The position numbers and the translations under genes were made by a program. This document shows, in pieces, positions 1 through 11,294 of a stretch of 64,000 bases of DNA (its first letter is position 1; the number at the start of each line of letters is the position of its first letter). A model generated the notes under the pieces. That model was not told the DNA's origin and did not search any database. It saw only the letters and a program-made list of their open reading frames with translations. This DNA comes from Microbacterium sp. No. 7. Lineage in GTDB: Bacteria; Actinomycetota; Actinomycetes; Actinomycetales; Microbacteriaceae. The stretch spans positions 2,542,001-2,606,000 of the forward strand of contig NZ_CP012697.1 of assembly GCF_001314225.1 (NCBI RefSeq), read 5' to 3'.

Positions 1-875
1 CGGCGCGCCTGATAGAGCGGGTCGCCCTTCATCCCGCGGTGTCCGTGTAGATCCTGCTGAACGCGGCGGCGACACACATCGAGCGCATCGCCGGCGAGAC
101 GGACCACATGGAACGGATCCATCACCGGGACCGCGTCGGGCAGCTCTTCGGCGGCGGCCGTCTTGAAGCCGCTGAACCCGTCCATCGCGACCACCTCGAT
201 CCGCTTGGACCACTCCTTGGGCCGTGCCGCGAGCCACTGCTTGAACACGGCCTTCGAACGGCCCTCGACCATGTCCAGCAGCTGGGCCGGGCCTGTCTTC
301 TCGCGGGCGGGCGTGAGGTCGATGATCACGGTCACGTACTTGTCGCCGTACCGGGTGTGACGCCAGACATGCTCATCGACGCCCAGGGTCGTGACCCCGT
401 CGAACCGGCCGGGAGCGTCGATCAGACGACGCCGACCCTCGGCGAGAATCGCACTGTTCGCGGTATGCCAGGACACCCCCAGACCGGCCGCGGCGCGGGT
501 CACCGTGAGATGGTCGACCACGATCGCCGTCAGCGCCCACCCGAGCCCGCCACGCGAGATCTTCGCCCGCGGCGCGGCGGCCTTCGTGGTGTCCTGCCGC
601 CACGTCTTCCCGCAGTGCGCGCACCGGTAGCGGCGCACCCGGACCAGCAGTGTCGTGGGCCGGTGCCCGAACGGCTCATGCGCGAGCCGACGCACCACGG
701 TGTCTCTCGGGACGCCTTCCGCGCCGCACTTCCGGCACCAGGGATCGTTCTCGACGACGCGGCACTCGATCACCGCCCGATCCGCCTCGAGATGTTGACC
801 TACAGCCTCGAGGCCGAGCTCGTCGAGACGGCAGAACGTGGTCAGGCAGGGCGCGGCGAAGGTAGTTTGGAGCAC
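1..875 (-). CDS. ISL3-family transposase, N-terminal 291 residues (partial)
   Basis: This would be the DDE transposase of the ISL3 element. Reading the minus strand from a GTG at 875 gives one open frame to the window edge. Near residue 83 the frame has a zinc-finger-like stretch RRYRCAHCGKTWRQDT, followed by a helix-turn-helix region and the start of the catalytic domain (DGFSGFKTAAAEELPDAV, then DPFHVVRLA). This order is typical of the family. The C-terminus is outside the window. The start is inferred from the frame and the family's usual N-terminus; an upstream ATG in frame was not seen. Confidence 0.82.
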   Translation of the reverse strand, partial: MLQTTFAAPCLTTFCRLDELGLEAVGQHLEADRAVIECRVVENDPWCRKCGAEGVPRDTVVRRLAHEPFGHRPTTLLVRVRRYRCAHCGKTWRQDTTKAAAPRAKISRGGLGWALTAIVVDHLTVTRAAAGLGVSWHTANSAILAEGRRRLIDAPGRFDGVTTLGVDEHVWRHTRYGDKYVTVIIDLTPAREKTGPAQLLDMVEGRSKAVFKQWLAARPKEWSKRIEVVAMDGFSGFKTAAAEELPDAVPVMDPFHVVRLAGDALDVCRRRVQQDLHGHRGMKGDPLYQAR

Positions 876-984
876 GTCGAGGTCTTTCGGATGGGCAGTG
901 TAGGAACTTCCATCCTGGAAGACCTCGACGCCTATCCGGCAATCGACCCGCGAACCTCGACTACACCCTCAACTGCGAAGAGCC
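1..984 (-). mobile_element. ISL3-family insertion sequence, 5' part, cut by the window edge
   Basis: An ISL3-type transposase reading frame fills 1-875 on the minus strand. The outer end at about 984 reads GGCTCTTCGCAGTT inward, which resembles the terminal repeats typical of ISL3 elements. The rest of the element lies outside the window, so the 8-bp duplication usual for the family cannot be tested. Immediately outside is an IS407-type end, so this element probably inserted into or next to that older remnant. Confidence 0.8.
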
Positions 985-989
985 ACCAT

Positions 990-1122
990 AGCTTACGGAC
1001 GACCTGCTCCGGGGTGTGACGCTTCCTGCTGTTCGTCATGATCTGACCAGTCTCCCTGCCCGCGACCGCGGACAACAGGACGACTCTCATAACGACTGGA
1101 CCTACGAAACGGGGTCAGCCCA
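990..1122 (-). mobile_element. 5' end remnant of an IS407-group element
   Basis: These 133 bases match the 5' end of the full IS407-group copies at 22.9 and 43.4 kb: terminal repeat, leader and the first codons of orfA. There are scattered differences (for example GTGACGC for GTGCCGC, and AACGACTGG for AACAACCGG). It is therefore a diverged relative, not a fragment of the recent copies. The rest of the IS is absent, probably removed when the ISL3 element arrived. It ends with CAGCCCA at 1122. Confidence 0.85.
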
Positions 1123-1472
1123 CACCAGATCATCGACTTCGCGCTCCACGGACCGGCTGGCTCACCGACCAGGAGAGCCGAATCGGAGACCCTGTGGTCC
1201 CTGATAGACGGACTCTTCAACGCTGGGGACGCTACGCCGACGCCATCACCCGCTGGGAACACATCACCGGACGCCCCGCGCCAGCGCCAGCCCTCCTGAA
1301 CGACGCCGACGGCCCCCGCCCAGCACCAGCATTCGTCGAATGGCTCATGGGCTTACCGAACGGATGGGTTACGGACAGCGATGACCTGACGCAGAACCAG
1401 CAGATCACCGCGCTGGGCAACGGAGTGCTACCTCTCCGGGCCGTGTCCGCACTGTCGCTGCTCGCCGCGTGA
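1123..1472 (+). pseudogene. C-terminal fragment of a cytosine-5 DNA methyltransferase
   Basis: The open frame encodes WGRYADAITRWEHITGRPAP, then FVEWLMGLPNGWVT, and ends with QITALGNGV. These match the C-terminal end of phage-type actinobacterial C5 methylases, where ALGNGV belongs to motif X. The catalytic PC motif and the SAM-binding N-terminus are missing. The frame runs into the IS407 remnant at 1122, so the gene was cut there. The first available start is GTG at 1194, but this is a leftover and not a functional start. Family assignment is from motif resemblance only. Confidence 0.6.
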
Positions 1473-1479
1473 ACGTGGG

Positions 1480-3258
1480 TTACTGCAGAGCCGCGTCCTC
1501 CGGTGCGCCCGGTGCTGTTCCCAGAGCGGCGAGTAGGCGGGTCCGGATTCGCTGCTTGCGCTGCTCGAAGAACGACGTGAAGTCGGCCAGGTCGAGAGGA
1601 AGGCCGTCGAGGTCGTTCTCGGCGAGGTAGGTGGCTCGCTTGTCCTCGCTCGGGAAGGCAGTCTCAATCCACTCCGCGGGCAGGCTGTCCTGCTTCTCGA
1701 TGTTGGCGGTGCCAGCGAGCAACTGGAGGTTCGGCAGGAGATTCACGGCCGCCAGGTAGTCGTCGATGCTGTCGAGCGGGACTCCGGCGTCGAGGAGCTT
1801 CTTCTTGGTGAACCGGGACTTGGGGAAGATGTGGTCTTCGTGGAACTTCTTGCTCAGGTCCAGCCCCGGATACAGAACCGAGAGGACGGAGAACGTCCGC
1901 TGGCCGGCGTACTTGAGGTTGAGCAGTTCGTCGATCTCGGCGTTGTCGAACGTGAGGCTCTTGCCGACGGCCGCCATTGCCTCCTCGACCGCAGCGACCG
2001 GGAAGCCATTCGTCGAGTTAGTGCGGAGGACATCGCGGATGCGGGTGAGGAGCGTGTCGAGTCCCGACCCCCAGATGCCGCGCTTGACCAGCGAGCGGGT
2101 CACCCACCGTTGAAGGGCGAGCCTGTCGGCCGCGTCCGCGGTGGAGTCGAGGTAGGAGTCACCTGCGCCCCGGAGGTGCAGGTAGTGCGCGACCGGGACG
2201 ATCACGCTGTTCGCGGTGAGGTTACGTTCGTTGTACCCGAACTGCTGAAGCAAAGTCGCAGCACGCAGCAAGGCTCCCTTGATCTGCGGCCACGCGGCCT
2301 CCACCTTGGCCATGTTCCCCTGGGTGAAGTTGGTGACCTTGAACCGCACATCCACGTCCGCGATCGTCAACGCGGTCTTCAGCACCACATCCTTGGAGAA
2401 CGAGAACTGTCGCCCGGCGTTGCTGTTGATCTCGGAGACCAGCGAGCGGACCTCCTCGCGCGCGTCCAGCTCTTGCCACTGGTTCGTCGCCATCGACAGC
2501 AGCAGGTCGGAGTACGAGAGCGTGGTGCCGCCGCTGTTGACGCGGACGAAGATTTCGAGCACCTTGTCGGCGTCCTGATCGGTGACCAGGAAGTAGTTCA
2601 TCGGCTTCAGAACCCGCACCGCCTCGTACAGGTCGTAGAGCCGCTGGAACGCGTCAGCCGATCCAGCGATGCCGCGTTGCTCCAGCTCGCGCATGATCGC
2701 GGGGCCAGCGTTGGCGAGATCGAGGACTGCGCCGACCCGGAACCACTTGTCGGCCTCGCCGTCCGCCGGGGAGGCCTCCCGGTCGGTGAGGAACCGCAGG
2801 TCGTACTTCGTGCCGAGCTCCTCGTCGTCGGGCTCGTCGACGAGGTTGAGGTAGAGGCGCTTGACGGGGAACGCGTCCGCGCTGTTCCACCACGCGTACT
2901 TCTTCTTCTCCGCGAAGCTGCCGTACAGCGCGATGTTCAACGAGGTGAGCCGCTGCTGTCCATCGAGCACCGCCGTCGTGCCACTCCCGGAGGGAACCGT
3001 TGCCTTGTCGGCGTAGGGGTTGTCGCGCTCGTGGTAGTTGGTCAGGAACTCGTAGAACGTGTACGACTGCACAGTTTCAGGCTTGACGTCCCAGAGCAGG
3101 AACGACCCGACGGGGTACCCACGCATGAGGCTATCGACGAGCTTGGTGATCTGATCGGCACCCCACACGAACTCTCGCTGGATCGCCGGCATCAGGTACT
3201 CGCGCTTGTGGATAGCGGTCAGCATCTCCTCGATGCTGCGCGGGGTCTGGAACGACAT
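1480..3258 (-). CDS. DUF262 / HNH nuclease protein of restriction locus 1
   Basis: This 592-residue protein has the DUF262 N-terminus seen in GmrSD-type and other restriction proteins: PAIQREFVW at about residue 25 and LDGQQRLTSL at about 98. DUF262 is a ParB/Srx-like NTPase-nuclease fold. Near residue 470 lies HEDHIFPKSRF, the DHIFP signature of the DUF1524-like HNH nuclease found at the C-terminus of such proteins. It is the last gene of locus 1, 30 bases after the helicase gene on the same strand, so it is probably co-transcribed. The family includes enzymes that cut modified DNA. Whether this one replaces a classical restriction subunit or reads modification cannot be told from sequence. 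Confidence 0.85.
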   Translation of the reverse strand: MSFQTPRSIEEMLTAIHKREYLMPAIQREFVWGADQITKLVDSLMRGYPVGSFLLWDVKPETVQSYTFYEFLTNYHERDNPYADKATVPSGSGTTAVLDGQQRLTSLNIALYGSFAEKKKYAWWNSADAFPVKRLYLNLVDEPDDEELGTKYDLRFLTDREASPADGEADKWFRVGAVLDLANAGPAIMRELEQRGIAGSADAFQRLYDLYEAVRVLKPMNYFLVTDQDADKVLEIFVRVNSGGTTLSYSDLLLSMATNQWQELDAREEVRSLVSEINSNAGRQFSFSKDVVLKTALTIADVDVRFKVTNFTQGNMAKVEAAWPQIKGALLRAATLLQQFGYNERNLTANSVIVPVAHYLHLRGAGDSYLDSTADAADRLALQRWVTRSLVKRGIWGSGLDTLLTRIRDVLRTNSTNGFPVAAVEEAMAAVGKSLTFDNAEIDELLNLKYAGQRTFSVLSVLYPGLDLSKKFHEDHIFPKSRFTKKKLLDAGVPLDSIDDYLAAVNLLPNLQLLAGTANIEKQDSLPAEWIETAFPSEDKRATYLAENDLDGLPLDLADFTSFFEQRKQRIRTRLLAALGTAPGAPEDAALQ

Positions 3259-3288
3259 GCGGATTCTCTCGGTCGGGCTGGCAGATGG

Positions 3289-5851
<2,563 letters not shown>

Positions 5852-5859
<8 letters not shown>

Positions 5860-7525
5860 CGATTCCCAACTCCATCGGACGGACTACTTTCTCGACGAAC
5901 GCGATCTCCTCATCGGTCAAACGGTACTTCGCATACAAGTCAGAGTCGGTCCACTGCTTGGTCCATTCTTGAACAGGCACGAAGCCGTAGACCCTGCTCG
6001 TAACATGCTGGGAGGCCTTTCGGAGCTGAATCAACAAGCGCGTCAACCGGCAGGACAGGTACGAGAGCGCACTCTCTGCTTCCTCCTTCGAATTGAAGGG
6101 GCCGATGGCCAGGTATGTCTCCGTGGAGATACTCCCGGGTTCGCCGAGGAATGGCGTGCTGATGACGCGGTGGGGATACGAGTCCTTGTTGCCGGTACCC
6201 GGAGCCGCGTAACTGACGAAGATCTTCCACTTGTCGATCAACGCTTTGCCAGAAGCCACTTCGCTCCTCGCTATATAGCCGATGCCACCGTTCTGGTAGA
6301 CCTTCACATCCTCGGGGCCGGCGACGGACTTCGCTTTGAAGAAGGTCCGCAACCCGAACGCACGGGCCGAACTTACAAGTTCGCTGAAGCTCTTCTCGGC
6401 CGGGAGGGAAACGCTCGGCTGCCCTGCGAGCTCGACCTTCATGATCTTCTTCAGGATGGAAACACCCTCATTGAAGCGTATGAAGACATCGGCGCCTTCT
6501 TCGAGTAGCGGCCGGGTGTCGGTCGAGTCATCCCATCCTTTGAAGTGGGTCGTGACCACGCACTCTCCAGGATGGTCGCGATCCCAGAGGAAGTAGTTCA
6601 CGCCGCCCTTGAGGCCAACGCCCGGAAAGACATCGGCCGCACTGAGGAAGTCGTCTATCGAGCGAAGTCGTCCGTCTTTGAGCATCGACTCGCGGAAATC
6701 CTCCAATCCCTTGCCACCGGCAAACCATCTGGAGCGAATGACCATCGTGAGGAAGCGGGGATCAAGCTTCTTGGCTTGCTCCACGAACAGTTGATAGATC
6801 GGCGCAGCACTGGTTCCGTGTCCGCCGTCGCTGAGCTGGTAGGGCGGGTTGCCGATGATGACGTCGAACTGCATGTTGTCTCCGAACAGCTCGGCGATCC
6901 GAGCTTCGATGTCGTCAGTATGGATGAAGGCGTAGGCGTGAGTCTCAAGGTCGTCGCCACGTGCGTAGTCGTCCTCGGCTGCCCCGCAGTAGACGCACTT
7001 GCGACTGGTGTAGAACGCGACCTCTTCGCTCGTCAGAGGATCGGCTCGAAACTCGCGTTTGCCGCCGCCCCATGTGTGCTCGGTGCGCCCGAACCAGATG
7101 TTGCCGTCCTCAGTCGTGAATGACTTGGCGATCGAGTGCGGGCCGTTGGCTAGTTTCGAGCAGTAGACGCTGCGGCGTGCCAGCAGTGCGGTGAGTTGAG
7201 TGATCCCGATGCCGAACACCTGGCGGGTGAGGATGTGATCGACGCGTTCGGCCAAGTCGGGGATCACCAAGATCAACCCGTCGGTGAGTCGACGGACGAT
7301 CTCGCGGAGGAACACACCGGACTTTGTGAACGGATCGAGGAACGTGATGTCAGGATTGGCCCAGATGTTCGCACGGTCGTTGGCGTCTGCCCAGGCGGCG
7401 GCAAGCGTGTCGAGCATCTGGCTTGCGAACTCCGGCGGAGTGAAGACCTCATCGTTGGAGAGATTCGCGATGCAGGTCAAGACATCCGGGTTGTGCCCTC
7501 TGAGGGTAAAGGGTGCAAGGGTCAC
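5852..7525 (-). CDS. Eco57I-type adenine DNA methylase
   Basis: This 557-residue protein is an N6-adenine methylase of the Eco57I class. It has EVFTPPEFASQMLD near the start, FLDPFTKSGVFLREI (motif I, SAM binding, about 60) and IIGNPPYQLSDG (motif IV, catalytic, about 222). A CVYCGAAEDDY stretch suggests half of a zinc site. The C-terminal third is probably the target-recognition part. I chose the GTG at 7525 because GTGA overlaps the stop of the upstream small MTase gene. A longer ATG frame to 7699 would only read through that gene out of phase. Downstream it overlaps the helicase gene. It is complete and intact, unlike its upstream partner. Confidence 0.88.
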
Positions 7526-8018
7526 GCGGCGGCCTCGGCGATCTGATTGACGGTCATGGTCGGGTAGGTCTGCGCGGGAACGAACAGGTCGTCGTCGTCC
7601 AGTTCGCCGAACAGTGTGCCCTCGTACGAGGCTCGCTGGGTGAGATCGTCGTAGCGGAAGTCGCGCCTCTGGAACTTCCCTTTGCCGAGGTAGCCCCACT
7701 CAGGGAAGGTGATCGGCTGGCCACTCACCAAGGTCATGGTCAAGGCATCCCCCTGGACGATGTTCACGGCTAGGACCGCGCGCGCCGCTTGCGCCCACTG
7801 GTCATCGCTGCTGATGCCCAGAAACGTGTTGAACACCTCGGCTAGATTGTCGCGGCACTCTTCGGCGTTGTCTGCGAGGAGTTCGATGCCGTACGTGCAC
7901 ATCAGCGCAAACAGGGCGTAGTGGCGCTTCTCAAACTCGCTCTTGCCGTGACGGAGCTGGACAGTGACGAGCTTGCGGGCCAGGACCGGGACAAGGAAGT
8001 TTCCCGAGCCACAAGCGG
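7522..8018 (-). pseudogene. Small N6-MTase-fold protein of locus 1, C-terminal part (split gene)
   Basis: The minus-strand frame runs inward from 8018 with CGSGNFLVPVLARKL (MTase motif I), then FEKRHYALFALMCTYGIELL, and ends at a TGA overlapping the next gene. Its N-terminus, ending in RVLEPA, lies at 43700-43847. Joining 43847-43700, one 6-bp core and 8012-7522 gives 645 bp with no stop: a 214-residue protein in which EPA-CGSGNFL is rebuilt exactly. An internal ATG at 7902 could still start a 126-residue remnant, but that would lack the SAM-binding motif. No NPPY motif is present in either part, so even intact it is probably a companion to the Eco57I-type methylase. Confidence 0.93.
8013..8018. 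other. Left attachment core of the recombinase-trio element (AAGCGG)
   Basis: This is the 6-bp junction between the MTase C-terminal coding part and the element. The right junction has ACGCGG at 43694-43699, differing at one position. Either core rebuilds the codons for Pro-Ala-Cys in motif I. Tn554 is known to carry a different 6-bp core at each junction. The exact core length is inferred. Confidence 0.7.
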
Positions 8019-8045
8019 TTATGTGTACGTTCGGTCAGTGTCTCA
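8019..8045 (+). repeat. Left terminal inverted repeat of the element
   Basis: Reading inward, this end begins TTATGTGTA and ends TGTCTCA, with CGG in between. The right end, read inward from 43693, begins TTATGCGCA, has CGG and ends TGTCTCA. The two are imperfect inverted repeats of 27 and 23 bases and probably bind the recombinases. Confidence 0.72.
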
Positions 8046-8076
8046 ACCACTCACCCGATCGCACCCCTGGAGCACG

Positions 8077-9489
8077 ATGCACCTGCGTTTCGTAGACCAC
8101 CGCCTCACCGCCACAGCCGACCTCGACGAGCGCATAGGCGACCTCTACTCGCGCGGCCGCCCACTACCCGAGGGGATGCCGATCCTTCTCGACGATGGTT
8201 GGCGCCCGGTTGAGCCGTGGCTGACGTACTTCCGAATCGTCGCAGCGTCGGCAGACCGAGCAACACTTCGCGCCTACGCATACGACGCACGGCGGTTCGC
8301 CGCTTTCCTCGACGCACGGCGAACGGACGTGATCCATGCAACGAGTGACGACATCGTCGCATATCGCGAATGGCGGCTGAACGGCTCCGAGCGACCGGTT
8401 GCGCATACGACGTGGCAGCGCGACGTCGTCGTCATTCGTGGGATCTACCAGCTGCTCACGCAAACCGGGCAGATCCAGCGTGAGCCGTGGATCACCATCG
8501 GGAAGTCGTCGCCACTCCGAACGCGTTGGACGAGTGAGCCGGACATACGACCGCTGACGCAATCGCAGTGGCGGACGTTCCGTGAGGTCGGGCTCGGCGG
8601 ACGAACTGCGAGCGGCGACCTGGACGAAAGCTGGCGCGGTAGCACCAGCTTGCGCTCACAAGCGGGCGCCCAACTTGCGGTGACAACTGGGATGCGCCTC
8701 GGAGAGTTCTCAACTTTGCTCGATGTCGAAATTCCGTCGTCAATCGACAGCGGAGGCTCCCTCTTGCTCGAGGCATGCGCGAAGTATCAGAAGCGCCGCC
8801 GTGTCCATATTCCCCTCACGACCCTCCGTGCCGTCGACCTGTACCGCCAGACAGAGCGCCGCGCCGTCGTCCGCGCGTCGGCTGCCTCACTCTGGCGTCG
8901 TCGCGCGGAACTCTTCATCGTTGATGAGATAGACATGTCGGCAGGCGTCGTGCGGGGACGAGTGGATGGCCGACGGTCGAGATGGCGGCTGCACCAGCTC
9001 CCTCCGCGCCTGCGACGAATTGCCGTCACGGAGCGGAACGAGGGACTGGAAGCGCTGGGCCTGTTCGTCGGCCGAGGCGGTTTGCCGATCAGTAGGCGGC
9101 AATGGCATGCCACGTTCGAGGCAGCGAGCCGTCGCACGCTGGATCTCGCACAGGCAGAGATGGGCGGTCGGCGTGTCCGGATCACCCCGCACGATTTGCG
9201 CCACACATTCGCTGTCGTTCTCTTGAAGTCTCTGACCGAGGTCGCCCTCGCCCGCGAGGCTGAGCGACGAGCCGGCAACGTCGGACCGTCCACGCTCTCC
9301 GAGCACATCAGTATCAACCCGCGACTCACTGTCCAGCGGCTGCTCGGGCACTCGAATCCTGCGACGACGATGGTCTACCTGCGGTATGTGGAGGACACTG
9401 ATGCGCTCATTCAGGACGTGTTCGAGAGCTGGAGCGACGAGGCCATGACGTTCGCAGACGCGGTCCTCGCTGATCGGAACGCCGCGTGA
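8077..9489 (+). CDS. Tyrosine recombinase A of the trio (TnpA-like)
   Basis: This 470-residue site-specific recombinase would act on the element ends. An N-terminal SAM-like core-binding domain (about 70-190) precedes the catalytic domain. All expected residues are visible: Arg in TTGMRLGEF (about 205), HDLRHTFAV (about 371), and GHSNPATTMVYLRY (about 424), which supplies the second His and the Tyr nucleophile. The frame opens at 7921, inside the MTase coding region of the target. I placed the start at ATG 8077, just inside the element's end repeat, where the MHLRFVDHRL N-terminus begins. Its stop overlaps the next start (GTGA), so the trio is translationally coupled. Confidence 0.92.
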   Translation: MHLRFVDHRLTATADLDERIGDLYSRGRPLPEGMPILLDDGWRPVEPWLTYFRIVAASADRATLRAYAYDARRFAAFLDARRTDVIHATSDDIVAYREWRLNGSERPVAHTTWQRDVVVIRGIYQLLTQTGQIQREPWITIGKSSPLRTRWTSEPDIRPLTQSQWRTFREVGLGGRTASGDLDESWRGSTSLRSQAGAQLAVTTGMRLGEFSTLLDVEIPSSIDSGGSLLLEACAKYQKRRRVHIPLTTLRAVDLYRQTERRAVVRASAASLWRRRAELFIVDEIDMSAGVVRGRVDGRRSRWRLHQLPPRLRRIAVTERNEGLEALGLFVGRGGLPISRRQWHATFEAASRRTLDLAQAEMGGRRVRITPHDLRHTFAVVLLKSLTEVALAREAERRAGNVGPSTLSEHISINPRLTVQRLLGHSNPATTMVYLRYVEDTDALIQDVFESWSDEAMTFADAVLADRNAA

Positions 9490-11294
9490 GCAACGTCGAC
9501 CTCGCCCCGCGTCGGATGTCGTTCGTTCTGCCGACCACGAAGCTCGACGGAACGGTTGCCCCGCTCGACTTCGCGCACCCGATACTTGCCGCGGAGCTCT
9601 CCGATGCTTTGATCGAAATGCGTCGAACGATTGGTCAGTCCGATGGCACCGCGTATCAATACCGGCGGGCTCTCATGAGTCTTCTGCGCGGCATGCCTGA
9701 TGTGTGTCCGCGCACTGCGAGTTTGGCGTCGCCAGGTCTCGCCATCACCGACGCGTTCCACTTATGGGAGTCTGCGTTGGCTGGCAGTTACGCGCCCGAG
9801 AGCGCGATCCCGAACAGGTACGGCAGGCAGATCCGCGCTCTCGTCCGCGTCCACGCAGCCAACGGTCATGAGGTTAGCGAGGCCACGCTTCGTTGGGCCC
9901 AGGCGCGCGTTTTACACCAGGGCGGAGACTCCACGCCGCTGGATGAGTTCTCGAACGCGGAGCGCCTCGCCATACGTGACGCCTGCCGTGCCCGAATCCG
10001 CGACCTGGAGACGCGTCTTGCGGTCGGACGTCGGATCCTTTTCACCGGCGAGGACCCCCGAGTCGCAGGATGGAACCGTGGCGCCGATGTGCTCTGGGGC
10101 GTCCGCCATCTCGGCCGACTTCCGGGTACATCGATAGAGGCTGATCTCGTCCGTGCGTGCGGTGCTGGCGTGCTCAGCGACTTCCACGCGGACTTCGCAG
10201 GTGAGAAGTCCATGACCCACTCTGATGCTGGTCCGATCACGCGCCACCTGCTGACGCACCTCTATCCGACTAGTGAGGACCTCGTTGCGTTCCGCACGTT
10301 GCTGCAGTTAGAAAGCGGTGCGGCGCCGGAAGAGTGGTCGGGCGTGCGGCTCTCGGATATCGAGCGCACAACCGATTCCCTCGGCGTGAGACTCCGCAAG
10401 GCACGGGCGCACCGGACTCGAACCGTGCGCTGCACCATCACCGAGTCGGGCAACGGATGGCGAGCTGGGGATCTCATCCTTCGACTGATCGCCGTGACCG
10501 AAGCAGCTCGGGAGGAAGCGAATGAGGTGGGAGCCCCGGACGCAGACTCCTTGTTCCTGACTGTGCACCGAACCACGTCCAGACATCTCGTCGCGCGCCA
10601 GGAGTCATTCTCTCGTCGTCCGTTCACGTCGCTCTTGACGTCGATCTCTCCTGAGATATCCAGGCCATACGACTCCCGTCGGCTGCGCAAGACAGTGAAG
10701 AGTGTTCGGGCAGCAGTGCTCCGCAGCGCAGACGCCGCGGCGGGAAACGACCACAGCATCGCCGTTTACCAACGCCACTACGCGCAGTCGACGACGGTGC
10801 ACGTTCTGGCAGGCATCGCCGTCAACGCGGCGCAGCACCAGGTCTTCGATCGAGCACGAGGGCCACTCTTCGTCCATGCGGCAGCCAGCACAGTCGACGA
10901 TGCTGCGGGCGACCTCGCTGCTGCCGCCGCAGCCGAGCTGGCCTCGAGCACCACCGAGCACGGAATCAATGTGACTCAGTGCACGTCACCGTACGAATCA
11001 CCCTTCACGCCAGCGGGCCGGCTCTGCGAGCACCGGCCGTCCATGTGCTTTGCGTGCCCGAATGCCATCGTGTTCGCCGACCACCTCCCGCGAGTCCTCG
11101 CGTACCGAGAGATACTCCGCAATCACGAGAACGAGATGCCTCCAGCCCAGTTCGCGGCGGTACACGGCCAACAGCTGGTCAACGTCGAGCGCATTCTCCA
11201 CGAGTTCTCCACGACGGAGCTCGAGAATGCGCGGGCTGCGCACGAGACCGCCGCGGTCCATGTGCCACTCAGCCAGAGAGGAATCCACTTATGA
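9486..11294 (+). CDS. Tyrosine recombinase B of the trio (TnpB-like)
   Basis: This is the second recombinase, 602 residues, starting at a GTG that overlaps the stop of the first. The catalytic region is diverged. SRRLRKTVKSVRAAV stands in the HxxR position, and IAVYQRHYAQSTTVHVL resembles the final His/Tyr box. The first Arg box is not obvious. The C-terminus holds a conserved Cys cluster (QCTSP, LCEHRPSMCFACPNA) that may bind zinc; similar Cys patches occur in the larger members of such trios. Tn554 TnpB has about 630 residues, close to this length. It probably works in a complex with A and C. Confidence 0.85.
   Translation: MSNVDLAPRRMSFVLPTTKLDGTVAPLDFAHPILAAELSDALIEMRRTIGQSDGTAYQYRRALMSLLRGMPDVCPRTASLASPGLAITDAFHLWESALAGSYAPESAIPNRYGRQIRALVRVHAANGHEVSEATLRWAQARVLHQGGDSTPLDEFSNAERLAIRDACRARIRDLETRLAVGRRILFTGEDPRVAGWNRGADVLWGVRHLGRLPGTSIEADLVRACGAGVLSDFHADFAGEKSMTHSDAGPITRHLLTHLYPTSEDLVAFRTLLQLESGAAPEEWSGVRLSDIERTTDSLGVRLRKARAHRTRTVRCTITESGNGWRAGDLILRLIAVTEAAREEANEVGAPDADSLFLTVHRTTSRHLVARQESFSRRPFTSLLTSISPEISRPYDSRRLRKTVKSVRAAVLRSADAAAGNDHSIAVYQRHYAQSTTVHVLAGIAVNAAQHQVFDRARGPLFVHAAASTVDDAAGDLAAAAAAELASSTTEHGINVTQCTSPYESPFTPAGRLCEHRPSMCFACPNAIVFADHLPRVLAYREILRNHENEMPPAQFAAVHGQQLVNVERILHEFSTTELENARAAHETAAVHVPLSQRGIHL

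Noticed and set aside
108..1019. 303-residue plus-strand open frame
   Set aside because: It lies opposite the ISL3 transposase and crosses the IS border; no domain. The minus strand reads as a transposase.
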